From Symbiobacterium thermophilum IAM 14863 (GTDB taxonomy: Bacteria; Bacillota; Sulfobacillia; Symbiobacteriales; Symbiobacteriaceae): a stretch of DNA of 64,000 bases. The position numbers and the translations under genes were made by a program. Location: assembly GCF_000009905.1 (NCBI RefSeq), contig NC_006177.1:1736001-1800000 (forward strand). Direction: 5' to 3'. Shown piece after piece: positions 1-8,336 of this stretch. The notes under the pieces are model-generated. The model saw nothing but the letters and a program-made list of their open reading frames with translations, searched no databases and was not told where the DNA came from. The number at the start of each line of letters is the position of its first letter. Position 1 is the first letter of the stretch.

Positions 1-2
1 TG

Positions 3-1547
3 CTCTCCGACAACTTCGTCGGGCTGGCCATGGGCTGGGGCTGCGTGGGCCTGGCCTCCTACATGCTGATCGGCTTCTACTTCACGCGGCCCGGCGCCCA
101 GAACGCCGCCATCAAGGCCTTCGTGATGAACATCATCGGCGAGGCGGGGCTGTTCGCCGGCATCGCCTTCATCTACGCCAACTTCGGTTCCTTCAAGTTC
201 GATGACGTCTTCGGCGCCATCGCGCAGGGACCGGTGAGCGCCTCCGCGCTGAACCTGATCGGCCTGTTGCTGCTCATCGGCGCGGCGGCCAAGTCGGCGC
301 AGCTGCCGCTGCACACCTGGCTGCCCTACGCGATGGAAGGCCCCACGCCCGTGTCGGCGCTGATCCACGCCGCCACGATGGTGACGGCGGGCGTCTACCT
401 GGTCTCCCGGGCCTACCCGATCTACGAGGTGGCCACGGGCGCGGCGATGGCCGTCGCGTGGATCGGCGGCCTCGGGGCGCTGTTCGGCGCCCTGGTCGCG
501 GCCGGCCAGTTCGACATCAAGCGAGTGCTGGCGTTCTCGACCCTGTCCCAGATCGGGTACATGTTCCTGGCCAACGGTCTCGGGGCGTACGTCGCCGCCG
601 ACTTCCACTTCTTCACCCACGCGTTCTTCAAGGCGTGTCTGTTCCTCGCCGCCGGCATCGTGGTGCACCACTACGGCGGCGACCAGGACATCCGCCACAT
701 GGGCGGCCTCTGGTACCGGGACCGGTTCGCCGGCCTCACCTTCGGTGCCGCCGCCCTGGCCCTGATCGGCCTGCCGCCCTTCGCCGGGTTCTTCTCCAAG
801 GACGAGATCCTGCTCGCGGCGTACAGCCAGGGGCAGTGGGCCCTGTTCGCCATCGCCATCGTGGCGGCCGGGCTGACCGCCTTCTACAACGTGCGGCTCT
901 TCAGCCTGGTCTTCCTGGGCGACGCCTACGTGCCGCCGGCGAAGCCCGCGGGCAAGAAGCGCAGCCGGGCGCAGGCCGCGGCGGAGGAGGCGGCCCATGC
1001 GCATGGGCACAGCCACGGCCATGACCATGCGACGCCCGCGGCCATGAAGTGGCCGGTGGCGATCCTGGCCGTGCTGTCGGTGGTCTCGGGCTGGCTGTTC
1101 TTCGACCACGTCCAGCTCACCGCCCTGGAGCCCGCCTTCCCGACGCTGGAGCTGCACCACGAGTCCGTCAACCCGGTGGTCGCCGGCCTGTCCGTGGCCG
1201 TGGCCCTGGCGGGCGGCCTCATCTCGTGGTACCTCTACCGGCCCGCGGGCGCGCGGCGAGCGGTGGAGCTCGACCCGCTGCATAAGCCGGGCATCCTCTA
1301 CAACATGTTCTACGTGGACACGCTGTACGATGTGGCCTTCGTGCAGCCTGCCCGGGCGACGGCGGAGTTCGTGGGCGACCTGTTTGATCCCCGCGGCATC
1401 GACGGCGTGGTCAACGGGCTGGGGGCACTGTCCCGGGGGCTCGGCGGACTGCTCCGCCGCTGGCAGAGCGGCCTGGTCCGCTCCTACGTGCTGACGGTCT
1501 TCGCCGGCGTCCTGCTGGTGGTCGCGTACTACATGTTCTACGTCTAA
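3..1547 (+). CDS. nuoL: NADH-quinone oxidoreductase subunit L (5' end missing)
   Basis: This is a proton-pumping antiporter-like membrane subunit of respiratory complex I. The reading frame is open from the first bases, so the N-terminal part lies outside the window; about 514 codons remain. Multiple hydrophobic helices are visible, and the family core GKSAQLPLHTWLPYAMEGPT followed by PVSALIHAATMVTAGVYL is intact. The C-terminal region (KPGILYNMFYVDTLYD) matches the NuoL lateral-helix end rather than NuoM or NuoN. A His-rich stretch (HAHGHSHGHDH, about 985-1032) sits in a loop after a basic segment, which is not a usual family feature. nuoN follows after 31 bp, so nuoM is not in its common place between L and N. 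Confidence 0.93.
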   Translation, partial: LSDNFVGLAMGWGCVGLASYMLIGFYFTRPGAQNAAIKAFVMNIIGEAGLFAGIAFIYANFGSFKFDDVFGAIAQGPVSASALNLIGLLLLIGAAAKSAQLPLHTWLPYAMEGPTPVSALIHAATMVTAGVYLVSRAYPIYEVATGAAMAVAWIGGLGALFGALVAAGQFDIKRVLAFSTLSQIGYMFLANGLGAYVAADFHFFTHAFFKACLFLAAGIVVHHYGGDQDIRHMGGLWYRDRFAGLTFGAAALALIGLPPFAGFFSKDEILLAAYSQGQWALFAIAIVAAGLTAFYNVRLFSLVFLGDAYVPPAKPAGKKRSRAQAAAEEAAHAHGHSHGHDHATPAAMKWPVAILAVLSVVSGWLFFDHVQLTALEPAFPTLELHHESVNPVVAGLSVAVALAGGLISWYLYRPAGARRAVELDPLHKPGILYNMFYVDTLYDVAFVQPARATAEFVGDLFDPRGIDGVVNGLGALSRGLGGLLRRWQSGLVRSYVLTVFAGVLLVVAYYMFYV

Positions 1548-1578
1548 GCACCCGGTGGTCATGTAAGGAGGGGCTCGC

Positions 1579-3054
1579 GTGCCTGTCGATCTCAACTTCA
1601 CCATTGCGGCGCCGCTCCTGGCGCTGGCCGCCGGGGCGCTGCTGATCCTGCTGCTGGACCTGCTCTTCCGGTACGAGACGATTCAGGGGCCCATGTACGT
1701 CGCCGCGGTCGGCGCGGTGCTCGTCGCGGGCTGGTACCTGGTGCCGCTCTGGCGGGGGGCCGCCGAGCCGTTCGGCTTCCACGGCATGCTGGTGATGGAC
1801 CGGTTCGCCGCGGTCTACGGTCTGGTGCTGCTCGGCGCCGCGCTCCTGGCGATCCTGCTCTCCTTCGGCAGGGTGCGGGAGGACCAGTCCGGCTATCTCG
1901 CCCTCCTGCTCTGGGCTGCCATGGGCATGGTGCTGCTGGGCGGCGCCGGGAACCTGATGGTCATCTTCCTCGGCATCGAGCTGCTGTCGCTGGCGCTGTA
2001 CGTGATGATCGCGTTCGCGCCGAAGCGGATGGCGGCCCGGGAGGCGGCCTTCAAGTACTTCGTGCTGGGTTCGGTGGCCGCCGCGTTCCTGATCTTCGGC
2101 TTTGCCCTGATCTACGGCGCCGCCGGTACCATGTCGCTCACCGGCATCGCCGCGGCCGCCCGGTCGTTCACCAGCGAGGGCGCCTGGTCGGTGGGCCTCT
2201 ACTACAAGGTGGGCGTGGGCCTGGCCATCGTGGGCCTGGCGTTCAAGATGGCGCTGGTGCCGTTCCACATCTGGGCGCCCGACGTCTACCAGGGCGCGCC
2301 GACGCCCGTGACGGCGTTTATGGCCATCGGCACCAAGGCGGCGGCCTTCGCCGCCATGGCCCGCCTCCTGGTCGCGGCCGTCCCCCAGGCCTACCAGCCG
2401 TCCTTCCTGCTGCCGCTGTCCATCCTGGCCTTCGCCTCGATGATGCTGGGCGCCACGGTGGGTATCTGGCAGAGCGACCTGAAGCGGCTGATGGCTTACT
2501 CCGGCATTGCCAACGCCGGTTACCTGATCATGGCGATCCCGGGACTGGGGCTGGACGGGCTGTCTGCCGCCGCCTACTACCTCGCCGCCTACGGCTTCGC
2601 GACGATGGGCGTCTTCGCGGTCGTCCGCATCCTGGAGGCGGACGGGGTGGACGGCTCGCAGCTGGCCAACCTGAAGGGGCTCTTCTACCGCAGCCCGTGG
2701 GTGGGCGTCTGCCTGGCCGTGCTGTTCTTCGGCCTGATCGGCGTGCCGCCGACGGGCGGGTTCGTGGGCAAGTTCCTGCTGGCCATCGCCGCCGTGCGGG
2801 GCGGCGCCTGGATCGTCCTGACCGGTCTGATCCTCTCCACCGGCATTTCCGCCTACGTCTACCTGAAGGTGATCGGTACCGCCTTCACGCGGACGAAGGT
2901 GGCCCCGCAGCCCGAGGAGGGCGAGGAGCCGCATCCGCCCACCCGCACCGCCGCCCAGGTGGTGCTGGCCATCGCCACCGCCGGCACGCTGGTGCTGGGC
3001 GTGCTGCCCGGGCCGGTGTCCGAGCTCCTGCGGGTGGCACTGGCGGGGATGTGA
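1579..3054 (+). CDS. nuoN: NADH-quinone oxidoreductase subunit N
   Basis: This is an antiporter-like membrane subunit of complex I, 491 residues, a normal family length. The start is GTG, with AAGGAGGGG at 1565-1573. About 14 hydrophobic segments are present, with the proton-antiporter core FKMALVPFHIWAPDVYQGAP and the following PTPVTAFMAIGTKAAAFAA, as well as the LKRLMAYSGIANAGY helix. It is probably the last gene of the nuo operon, since a strong hairpin follows the stop and an insertion element lies beyond it. Confidence 0.95.
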   Translation: MPVDLNFTIAAPLLALAAGALLILLLDLLFRYETIQGPMYVAAVGAVLVAGWYLVPLWRGAAEPFGFHGMLVMDRFAAVYGLVLLGAALLAILLSFGRVREDQSGYLALLLWAAMGMVLLGGAGNLMVIFLGIELLSLALYVMIAFAPKRMAAREAAFKYFVLGSVAAAFLIFGFALIYGAAGTMSLTGIAAAARSFTSEGAWSVGLYYKVGVGLAIVGLAFKMALVPFHIWAPDVYQGAPTPVTAFMAIGTKAAAFAAMARLLVAAVPQAYQPSFLLPLSILAFASMMLGATVGIWQSDLKRLMAYSGIANAGYLIMAIPGLGLDGLSAAAYYLAAYGFATMGVFAVVRILEADGVDGSQLANLKGLFYRSPWVGVCLAVLFFGLIGVPPTGGFVGKFLLAIAAVRGGAWIVLTGLILSTGISAYVYLKVIGTAFTRTKVAPQPEEGEEPHPPTRTAAQVVLAIATAGTLVLGVLPGPVSELLRVALAGM

Positions 3055-3077
3055 TCCCGGCCATACGGGCATGATCC

Positions 3078-3112
3078 GGCCCGGGTGAGCGTGGCGCTCA
3101 TCCGGGCCCTTG
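3078..3112 (+). terminator. Hairpin terminator after nuoN
   Basis: A 13-bp stem (3078-3090 with 3096-3108, one G-U pair) has a five-base loop and starts 24 bp after the nuoN stop. The sequence after it is only weakly T-rich, so termination efficiency is uncertain. Confidence 0.65.
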
Positions 3113-3154
3113 CGCGTCCGGCACCGGGCAGGCGATCAGCCGGCCTTGTGTGAG

Positions 3155-4727
3155 TAAAGTTTTCGTGGGTACAACACATTTTTTCTCCTGAAATAGCAGG
3201 ACGAGAGATGTGCCCTTCCAAAGTGTTGAGATTGGCCAATACCAACACGAGGAGGGTCATCTCTCGTCATGGAGCAAATTCGTGCTGCGGTGGATTTCTC
3301 CTTTCAGGAGATTGAACGTTTGGCTTGGCAACAGACACTCGACTGCTTCCGCGAGGCTTTGGTCGAGGCGCTCTCTGCGATTGACACGGCGCTGTACGAG
3401 AGCCGAGACCCGAGTCGGTATGTGTACAAGGAAATGCGGTCCCGAAGCGTCGTCACCAAGTTCGGGCCGATCACGTTCCAGCGCCGCTACTACTGGGACC
3501 GCGAGGAAGAGCGTTTCGTGTTCCTGCTGGATGAGGTGTTGGGAATAGCGAAACGGCAGCGGGTGAGTGACTCGGTAAGGGCAGATGCGGTTGAAGCGTC
3601 TGTGACAGCTGGATCGTACCGGGGTGCTGCGGCAGAGCTGGAGCGGCGGGATTGCCAGGTGTTTGTCAGCCATGAAGCGATTCGGCAGTGGAACCTGCAG
3701 ACCGGAAGGGCGCTTGCAGCGGCGGAAAAACAGCAGCAGATGACGTTGGCCGGTACCCGACGTGTGCGGGTCTTGTTCATCGAGGCAGACGGGTTCTGGC
3801 CAGCTCGTCAGCGTGGCAAGAAGGCAGAAGTCCGGCTGTTTGTGATTCATGAGGGTTGGATCCAGCGAGGCCCAGGTAGTAAGGAGTACAGCCTGGTGAA
3901 CCGGCGCGATTTCGTGCCCGAACCGGGCAGGGATAGCTGGGAGCAGTTGAGCGAGCTTCTGGAGAGCGAGTACGACCTAAGCGAGACCTGGGTGATCATC
4001 AACGGGGACCGGGCGTTGTGGATCCGGGAGGGCGTGACGTGGTTTCCCAAGGCGCTGTACCAGATCGATCGGTTCCACCTGAAGCGGGAGTTAAACCATG
4101 TGCTGCGCCACCGGCCCCAGCGCTTAGAGCAGGCACACGCTGCACTTGAAGCAAACGATGCTGGACGGTTGCTGGCGGTGCTGGATGAAGCGCATAAAGC
4201 CGAGACCGACACGGATCGTCGTGGGAAGATGCGCCGGCTGCTGGCCGACCTCAGGACGATGCCGGAGTCAATTCGAGATTACCGTATTCGGCTGCAAGAG
4301 CGGGGCGTCAACGTTGAGGGGTTACGCGGCGTGGGCGCCGCGGAAGGGGCGGTGGAGCGGTATTCGGCACGGCTGCGGAAGGTGGGGCGGAGCTGGTCGG
4401 AAAGTGGCCTGATGGCAATGCTGCAGGTGATGGCAGCATATTATCGCGGCGCTTTACGGGGGGCCGTACAGTACGTTGAGCGTGCGTTGGGGCTTGAATC
4501 TGTGAACGCGGCTGCGGAGAAAGTGCGCCATCGGGTTCGTGAGACCGTAGGCCGGGGAGTCGATGCTGCCCGGCATGCACGCATGCCGATCCTGAACGCC
4601 GGTCGCAACAACAGCGGAGGATACTCCAAGACGTTCAGGGGGTTTGCGGGTCTGGTGACCAGGTAAAAAACGAGAACGGTAGTCAGCGTCCGTTCAAGAA
4701 CCAGATTTATACAGAACACTTTTGGAA
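3155..4727 (+). mobile_element. ISLre2-family insertion sequence (approximate ends)
   Basis: The element contains one intact transposase gene and is AT-richer than its neighbours. The outer sequences are imperfect inverted matches: AAAGTTTTCGTGGGTAC from 3156 resembles the complement of the segment around 4705-4723 (AAAGTGTTCTGTATAAA). A GTGAG pentamer occurs on both sides (3150-3154 and 4728-4732) and could be part of a target duplication, but it is short for this family. The boundaries are therefore estimates. Confidence 0.6.
3269..4666 (+). CDS. ISLre2 family transposase
   Basis: The 465-residue protein has the usual length for ISLre2 (UPF0236) transposases and no internal stop. Family-like segments are the N-terminal region with SVVTKFGPITFQRRYYWD, the ELERRDCQVFVSHEAIRQW helix region, VLFIEADGFW and WVIINGDRALWIREG. 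The last two hold acidic residues that probably belong to the catalytic core. The start is ATG, preceded by GAGGAGGG at 3250-3257. The gene appears intact and may be active. Its lower GC and different codon use compared with the flanking genes point to recent arrival. Confidence 0.9.
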   Translation: MEQIRAAVDFSFQEIERLAWQQTLDCFREALVEALSAIDTALYESRDPSRYVYKEMRSRSVVTKFGPITFQRRYYWDREEERFVFLLDEVLGIAKRQRVSDSVRADAVEASVTAGSYRGAAAELERRDCQVFVSHEAIRQWNLQTGRALAAAEKQQQMTLAGTRRVRVLFIEADGFWPARQRGKKAEVRLFVIHEGWIQRGPGSKEYSLVNRRDFVPEPGRDSWEQLSELLESEYDLSETWVIINGDRALWIREGVTWFPKALYQIDRFHLKRELNHVLRHRPQRLEQAHAALEANDAGRLLAVLDEAHKAETDTDRRGKMRRLLADLRTMPESIRDYRIRLQERGVNVEGLRGVGAAEGAVERYSARLRKVGRSWSESGLMAMLQVMAAYYRGALRGAVQYVERALGLESVNAAAEKVRHRVRETVGRGVDAARHARMPILNAGRNNSGGYSKTFRGFAGLVTR

Positions 4728-4775
4728 GTGAGACGTACCCACTTTGGCTTGACAGGCCCGCCGGCCTTCCTCGAC

Positions 4776-4805
4776 TTGATAATGATAACCGTTATCACAT
4801 ATAAT
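4776..4805 (+). promoter_or_regulatory. Promoter of the araC-type regulator
   Basis: TTGATA (4776-4781) and TATAAT (4800-4805), separated by 18 bp, form a near-consensus vegetative promoter about 35 bp upstream of the regulator start. The spacer is filled by a Fur box. Confidence 0.75.
4778..4796 (+). promoter_or_regulatory. Fur box
   Basis: GATAATGATAACCGTTATC matches 17 of 19 positions of the classic Fur consensus GATAATGATAATCATTATC. It lies between the -35 and -10 elements, so Fur-Fe(II) binding would block RNA polymerase when iron is sufficient. Confidence 0.88.
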
Positions 4806-4839
4806 GTGTATGACGTTTGCCCGATGAGGGGAGATGTGG

Positions 4840-6294
4840 ATGTCGGATGGACTCGGCCTCCCGGCCCTGCACTACCTGGGCGAGCAGCGGCTGGCGCTGG
4901 GTGCAAGGCGCACGGTGGAGGTGCCGTCTGTCCGTTACGGCCGGTTCGTGTGGAGCGACAGTTGCAGCCTTCTGGCGGTGGGCGAGGGCGTGCGCGGCCG
5001 GTGGAGCTGCCGGGTCGCGCAGGGGGAGGTCCTGCTGCTCTGCCCGGACGAGCAGGTGTGGGTCACCAGCCTGAGCGATCACGCCGGGGAACTGCGGATG
5101 CTGTACTTCGAGACCCGGGGGGAAGGGCACGGCCACAGCATAGCCAGTTGGGTTCCGCCGGTTCCGGTGCGGCTTCCCGGGGTGGAGCCGGCCCTGCAGG
5201 CCAGGGCGGATGCGGCGAACGGCGGGTCTGCGCCCCTGATCGACTTCTTCCGCATCCAGGCACACCTCTACGAGCTGATGGCGGCCTACCTGAGCGGGGC
5301 GCGCCGGCGACCCGGGCAGTACTCGCTCCTGAGCTACGCGGAGCAGGTCCGCAGCCAGATGGCCGCCCACAGCGAGCGGGAGTACAGCATCGAGCTGATC
5401 GCCCGGAACTCGGGCGTCAGCCCCCACCGGTTCTACGAGGCATTCCGGCTGCTCACCGGCCTCACGCCGCATAAGTACCTCTCGGCGCTCCGGTTGCGGA
5501 AGGCCCTGCGGCTACTGGCCGGGGATTTCCGGTCGGTGGCGGAGGTGGCCCACGCCGTGGGCTACGAGGACGAGTTCTACTTCAGCCGGGTGTTCAAGCG
5601 GGAACTGGGCCTGGCGCCCAGCGCCTTCGTCCGGCAGATCCGCGCCCGCCCGGACGTGAACGTCCCCTGCGGCGACCTGGCGATCTTCGGGCTGGCCGCC
5701 CCGCCGCACGATTCCGCGGAGCCGGTGCCTGAGAGCGCCGCAAGCCCGCCCGCGTGCCCGCGGGAGGAAGAGGAGGCCCCTCCGGGCGCCGCGTGGAGCC
5801 GGCGGGTGCGGAAGCTGGGGCAGTTGCTGGGCCTGGAGAGCGTGGCCGCCCACTGGACCGCTATCATGGAACGGCGGCTGTGCCACCTGAAGGGCCTCGT
5901 CCGCAGCCGGTTCGGGGACACGCCCTTCCTGGTGGTGGGCGTGGATACGGACGGTTACCGGGTCTTCGGCACCCGCCATCCGGGGCTGGGGGACCTGCTC
6001 TACATCTCCGGCGGCTTCACCCCCTGCCGCACCGTGCACGGGCTGCGGGAGGTCCGGGTTGCGTCCCTGGACGAGGTGGCCGCCTTCGGCTGCAGGACGG
6101 CCCTGTTTCTGGTCCAGGGTCGGGCTCGGCCCTCGCTCCCGGCGGAGTGGGCCGACGCCGTGGGACCGGAGGGGACCCGCTGCCTGGCGGTGGGCTGGTG
6201 CGGGGTGGAGGACGCGGCCCGGTACGAATGGCTGGTGGAACGGCTTACGCTGCACCTGCTGGAACCGGAGTTCGCAGCGGATACGTCAGGGTAA
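4840..6294 (+). CDS. AraC family regulator with C-terminal ligand-like domain (Btr-like)
   Basis: This is a predicted transcription activator of the adjacent iron-siderophore import genes. The protein has about 484 residues: an N-terminal sensing region, a double AraC helix-turn-helix at about residues 178-270 (YSIELIARNSGVSPHRFYEA, then SVAEVAHAVGYEDEFYFSRVFKRELG), a Pro/Glu-rich linker and a C-terminal domain (about 335-484) that has no clear catalytic motif. The layout recalls Bacillus Btr/YbbB, which senses ferri-siderophore through a fused binding-protein domain. Here that domain looks short. An upstream in-frame ATG at 4834 abuts the purine-rich AGGGGAG (4827-4833), so ATG 4840, with a six-base spacing, is the better start. 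The promoter is Fur-controlled. Direct repeats overlapping the stop codon may be its binding site. Confidence 0.82.
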   Translation: MSDGLGLPALHYLGEQRLALGARRTVEVPSVRYGRFVWSDSCSLLAVGEGVRGRWSCRVAQGEVLLLCPDEQVWVTSLSDHAGELRMLYFETRGEGHGHSIASWVPPVPVRLPGVEPALQARADAANGGSAPLIDFFRIQAHLYELMAAYLSGARRRPGQYSLLSYAEQVRSQMAAHSEREYSIELIARNSGVSPHRFYEAFRLLTGLTPHKYLSALRLRKALRLLAGDFRSVAEVAHAVGYEDEFYFSRVFKRELGLAPSAFVRQIRARPDVNVPCGDLAIFGLAAPPHDSAEPVPESAASPPACPREEEEAPPGAAWSRRVRKLGQLLGLESVAAHWTAIMERRLCHLKGLVRSRFGDTPFLVVGVDTDGYRVFGTRHPGLGDLLYISGGFTPCRTVHGLREVRVASLDEVAAFGCRTALFLVQGRARPSLPAEWADAVGPEGTRCLAVGWCGVEDAARYEWLVERLTLHLLEPEFAADTSG

Positions 6295-6330
6295 GGAAGT
6301 TCCATGTCAAGTTGAGGAAGGTCCATGTCA
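6294..6330 (+). repeat. Direct repeat, 21-bp period: candidate AraC-regulator operator
   Basis: AGGAAGTTCCATGTCA (6294-6309) and AGGAAGGTCCATGTCA (6315-6330) match at 15 of 16 positions and start exactly 21 bp apart, two helical turns. They end just before the -10 element of the import operon. AraC-type activators commonly bind such directly repeated sites next to the -35 region. Confidence 0.65.
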
Positions 6331-6354
6331 CCGGCCGGTGTGATCCGGTATGAT
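6325..6354 (+). promoter_or_regulatory. Promoter of the ferric-siderophore import operon
   Basis: TATGAT (6349-6354) is a good -10. The best -35 is ATGTCA (6325-6330, 18-bp spacer), a poor match, as expected for an activator-dependent promoter. The -35 overlaps the second copy of the direct repeat. Confidence 0.55.
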
Positions 6355-6363
6355 CAGATCGGT

Positions 6364-6382
6364 GAGAATGATTATCACTATC
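6364..6382 (+). promoter_or_regulatory. Fur box
   Basis: GAGAATGATTATCACTATC matches 16 of 19 positions of the Fur consensus. It lies just downstream of the -10 element, over the probable transcript start, and so would repress the import operon when iron is abundant. Confidence 0.82.
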
Positions 6383-6418
6383 ATCGAGGAGACACGCTGC
6401 GATGGATGTGTGTTCACC

Positions 6419-7387
6419 GTGAAACGATCGCTCCTGATCCCGCTGCTCACCGTTCTTCTCGTCGTCCTCACCGTCGGTTCGCTGTTCATCGGCGTGACGG
6501 ACATCAGCGTGACGCAGGTGCTCCGGCTGACCGAGGACCAGCGAATGGTGCTCATGACCAGTCGGGTGCCCCGGACCGCCGCGATCATCCTGGCTGGGGT
6601 CGGCATGGGGGTATCCGGGCTGATCATGCAGCAGCTCAGCCGCAACAAGTTCGTTTCGCCGACGACGGCCGGCACCGATGACTCCGCCCGTCTGGGCATC
6701 CTGGTGGCGATGATCCTCTTCGGTTCGGCCACGATGCTGCAGAAGATGGTCCTCGCCCTGGTGTTCGCCCTGGCCGGCACGTACATCTTCATGGCGATCC
6801 TGGAACGGGTCAAGCTGAAGGACGCCGTGTTCATCCCGCTGGTGGGCCTGATGTTCGGCAGCATTGTGAGCTCGATCACGACGTTCTTCGCGTACCGGTA
6901 CGACCTCCTTCAGGCCGTCACCACCTGGCTCCAGGGCAACTTCGCCCTGGTGATCAAGGGGCGCTACGAGCTGCTCTATTTCTCCGTGCCGGCGGTGATC
7001 GCCGCCTACATCTACGCCAACCGGTTCACCATCGCCGGCATGGGGGAGGACTTTGCCACCAACCTCGGCGTGAACTACCGCAGTGTCGTCAACGTCGGGC
7101 TGGCCCTGGTCTCCCTGGTCTCCGCGCTGGTGCTTCTCACCGTCGGGATGCTGCCCTTCCTCGGGCTGATCATCCCCAACCTGGTCTCCATCTTCCAGGG
7201 CGATCACCTGCGGCGCAACCTGCCGCTCACGGCTCTGGTGGGCGCCGTCTTCCTGCTGGCCTGCGACATCGTGGGGAGGTTGCTCATCTATCCGTACGAG
7301 GTGCCGATCGGCCTGACGGTCGGCGTGATCGGCAGCGCCATGTTCCTCTACTTGCTATGGAAGGGACAGCGAACCCGTGAAGCATAA
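6419..7387 (+). CDS. Iron-siderophore ABC transporter permease (YclN-like)
   Basis: This is an integral membrane subunit of a FecCD/BtuC-type importer, 322 residues from GTG 6419. The segment SRVPRTAAIILAGVGMGVSG, then LIMQQLSRNKFVSPTTAGT, is typical of the YclN/CeuB/FatD subgroup that imports petrobactin-like catecholate siderophores. Upstream in-frame codons fall inside the Fur box or the leader, so GTG 6419 is preferred. It overlaps the TGA of a six-codon leader frame (6402-6422). The second permease starts 11 bp before this stop, which indicates a tight operon. Confidence 0.88.
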   Translation: MKRSLLIPLLTVLLVVLTVGSLFIGVTDISVTQVLRLTEDQRMVLMTSRVPRTAAIILAGVGMGVSGLIMQQLSRNKFVSPTTAGTDDSARLGILVAMILFGSATMLQKMVLALVFALAGTYIFMAILERVKLKDAVFIPLVGLMFGSIVSSITTFFAYRYDLLQAVTTWLQGNFALVIKGRYELLYFSVPAVIAAYIYANRFTIAGMGEDFATNLGVNYRSVVNVGLALVSLVSALVLLTVGMLPFLGLIIPNLVSIFQGDHLRRNLPLTALVGAVFLLACDIVGRLLIYPYEVPIGLTVGVIGSAMFLYLLWKGQRTREA

Positions 7388-8336
7388 GCGGAACCTCATT
7401 ATCCTGGGCATCCTCCTCCTGCTGGCCTTGACCGTCGTCGGCCTCTACCTGTTCGTCCCGCTGCGGGGGAACATTCAGTACATCCTGCGGCTGCGCACCC
7501 ACAAGGTGCTGGCCATGGCGCTTACCGGCACGGCCATCGCCTATGCCACGGTCGTCTTCCAGACCATCACCAACAACCGGATCCTGACCCCGTCGATCAT
7601 CGGCATGGACTCCGTCTACCAGCTGTTCCAGACCATCATGGTCTTCTTCTGGGGGTCCACGGCGCTGCAGTTCGTCGACCAGCAGATCAACTTCCTCATC
7701 ACCGTGACGCTGATGATCGGCTTTGCCCTGCTGCTGTACCAGGTGCTGTTCCGCAAGGACGGCACGAACCTCCACTTCCTGCTCCTGATGGGCATCGTGA
7801 TGGGCACCCTGTTCGGCAGCCTGACCACCTTCCTGCAGGTGCTCATCGACCCCAACGAGTACGCCGGCCTGCAGTCCCGCCTGTTCGCCAGCGTCAGCCG
7901 GGTCAACACCAATCTGCTCTTCCTGGGCGGGGGGCTGATGATCCCGGTGATGCTGTACGGGCTGCGGTATGTGCGGACCCTGGACGCCATCGCTCTGGGG
8001 CGGGACCACGCCATCAACCTGGGCGTGGACTACGGCCCGGTGCTCAGGCGGATGCTCATCGTCGTGGCCGTGCTCATGGCCGCGGCCACGGCCCTGGTGG
8101 GCCCGATCACCTTCCTGGGCCTGCTGGTGGCCAACATCAGCTACCACCTGCTGGACACCTACCGGCGGGGGCCGCTGATCGCCGCGGCGGTGGCGGTGGG
8201 CGTGGTCTTCCTGGTGGGGGCGCAGCTCATCATGGAGCGGGTCCTGGCCTACTCCACGCCGGTCAGCGTGATCGTGAACTTCATCGGCGGCATGTACTTC
8301 CTCTACCTGGTCTTGAAGGAGAGAACGGCATGGTAA
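7377..8336 (+). CDS. Iron-siderophore ABC transporter permease (YclO-like)
   Basis: This is the second FecCD-type permease, 319 residues with about nine hydrophobic helices; it pairs with the preceding subunit to form the translocation pore. The start is GTG 7377, inside the end of the first permease gene, with AAGGGA at 7361-7366. Family features include the segment NRILTPSIIGMDSVYQLFQT and, near the C terminus, VGPITFLGLLVANISYHLL. The gene order permease-permease-ATPase-binding protein is that of Bacillus yclNOPQ. Confidence 0.88.
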   Translation: MKHKRNLIILGILLLLALTVVGLYLFVPLRGNIQYILRLRTHKVLAMALTGTAIAYATVVFQTITNNRILTPSIIGMDSVYQLFQTIMVFFWGSTALQFVDQQINFLITVTLMIGFALLLYQVLFRKDGTNLHFLLLMGIVMGTLFGSLTTFLQVLIDPNEYAGLQSRLFASVSRVNTNLLFLGGGLMIPVMLYGLRYVRTLDAIALGRDHAINLGVDYGPVLRRMLIVVAVLMAAATALVGPITFLGLLVANISYHLLDTYRRGPLIAAAVAVGVVFLVGAQLIMERVLAYSTPVSVIVNFIGGMYFLYLVLKERTAW

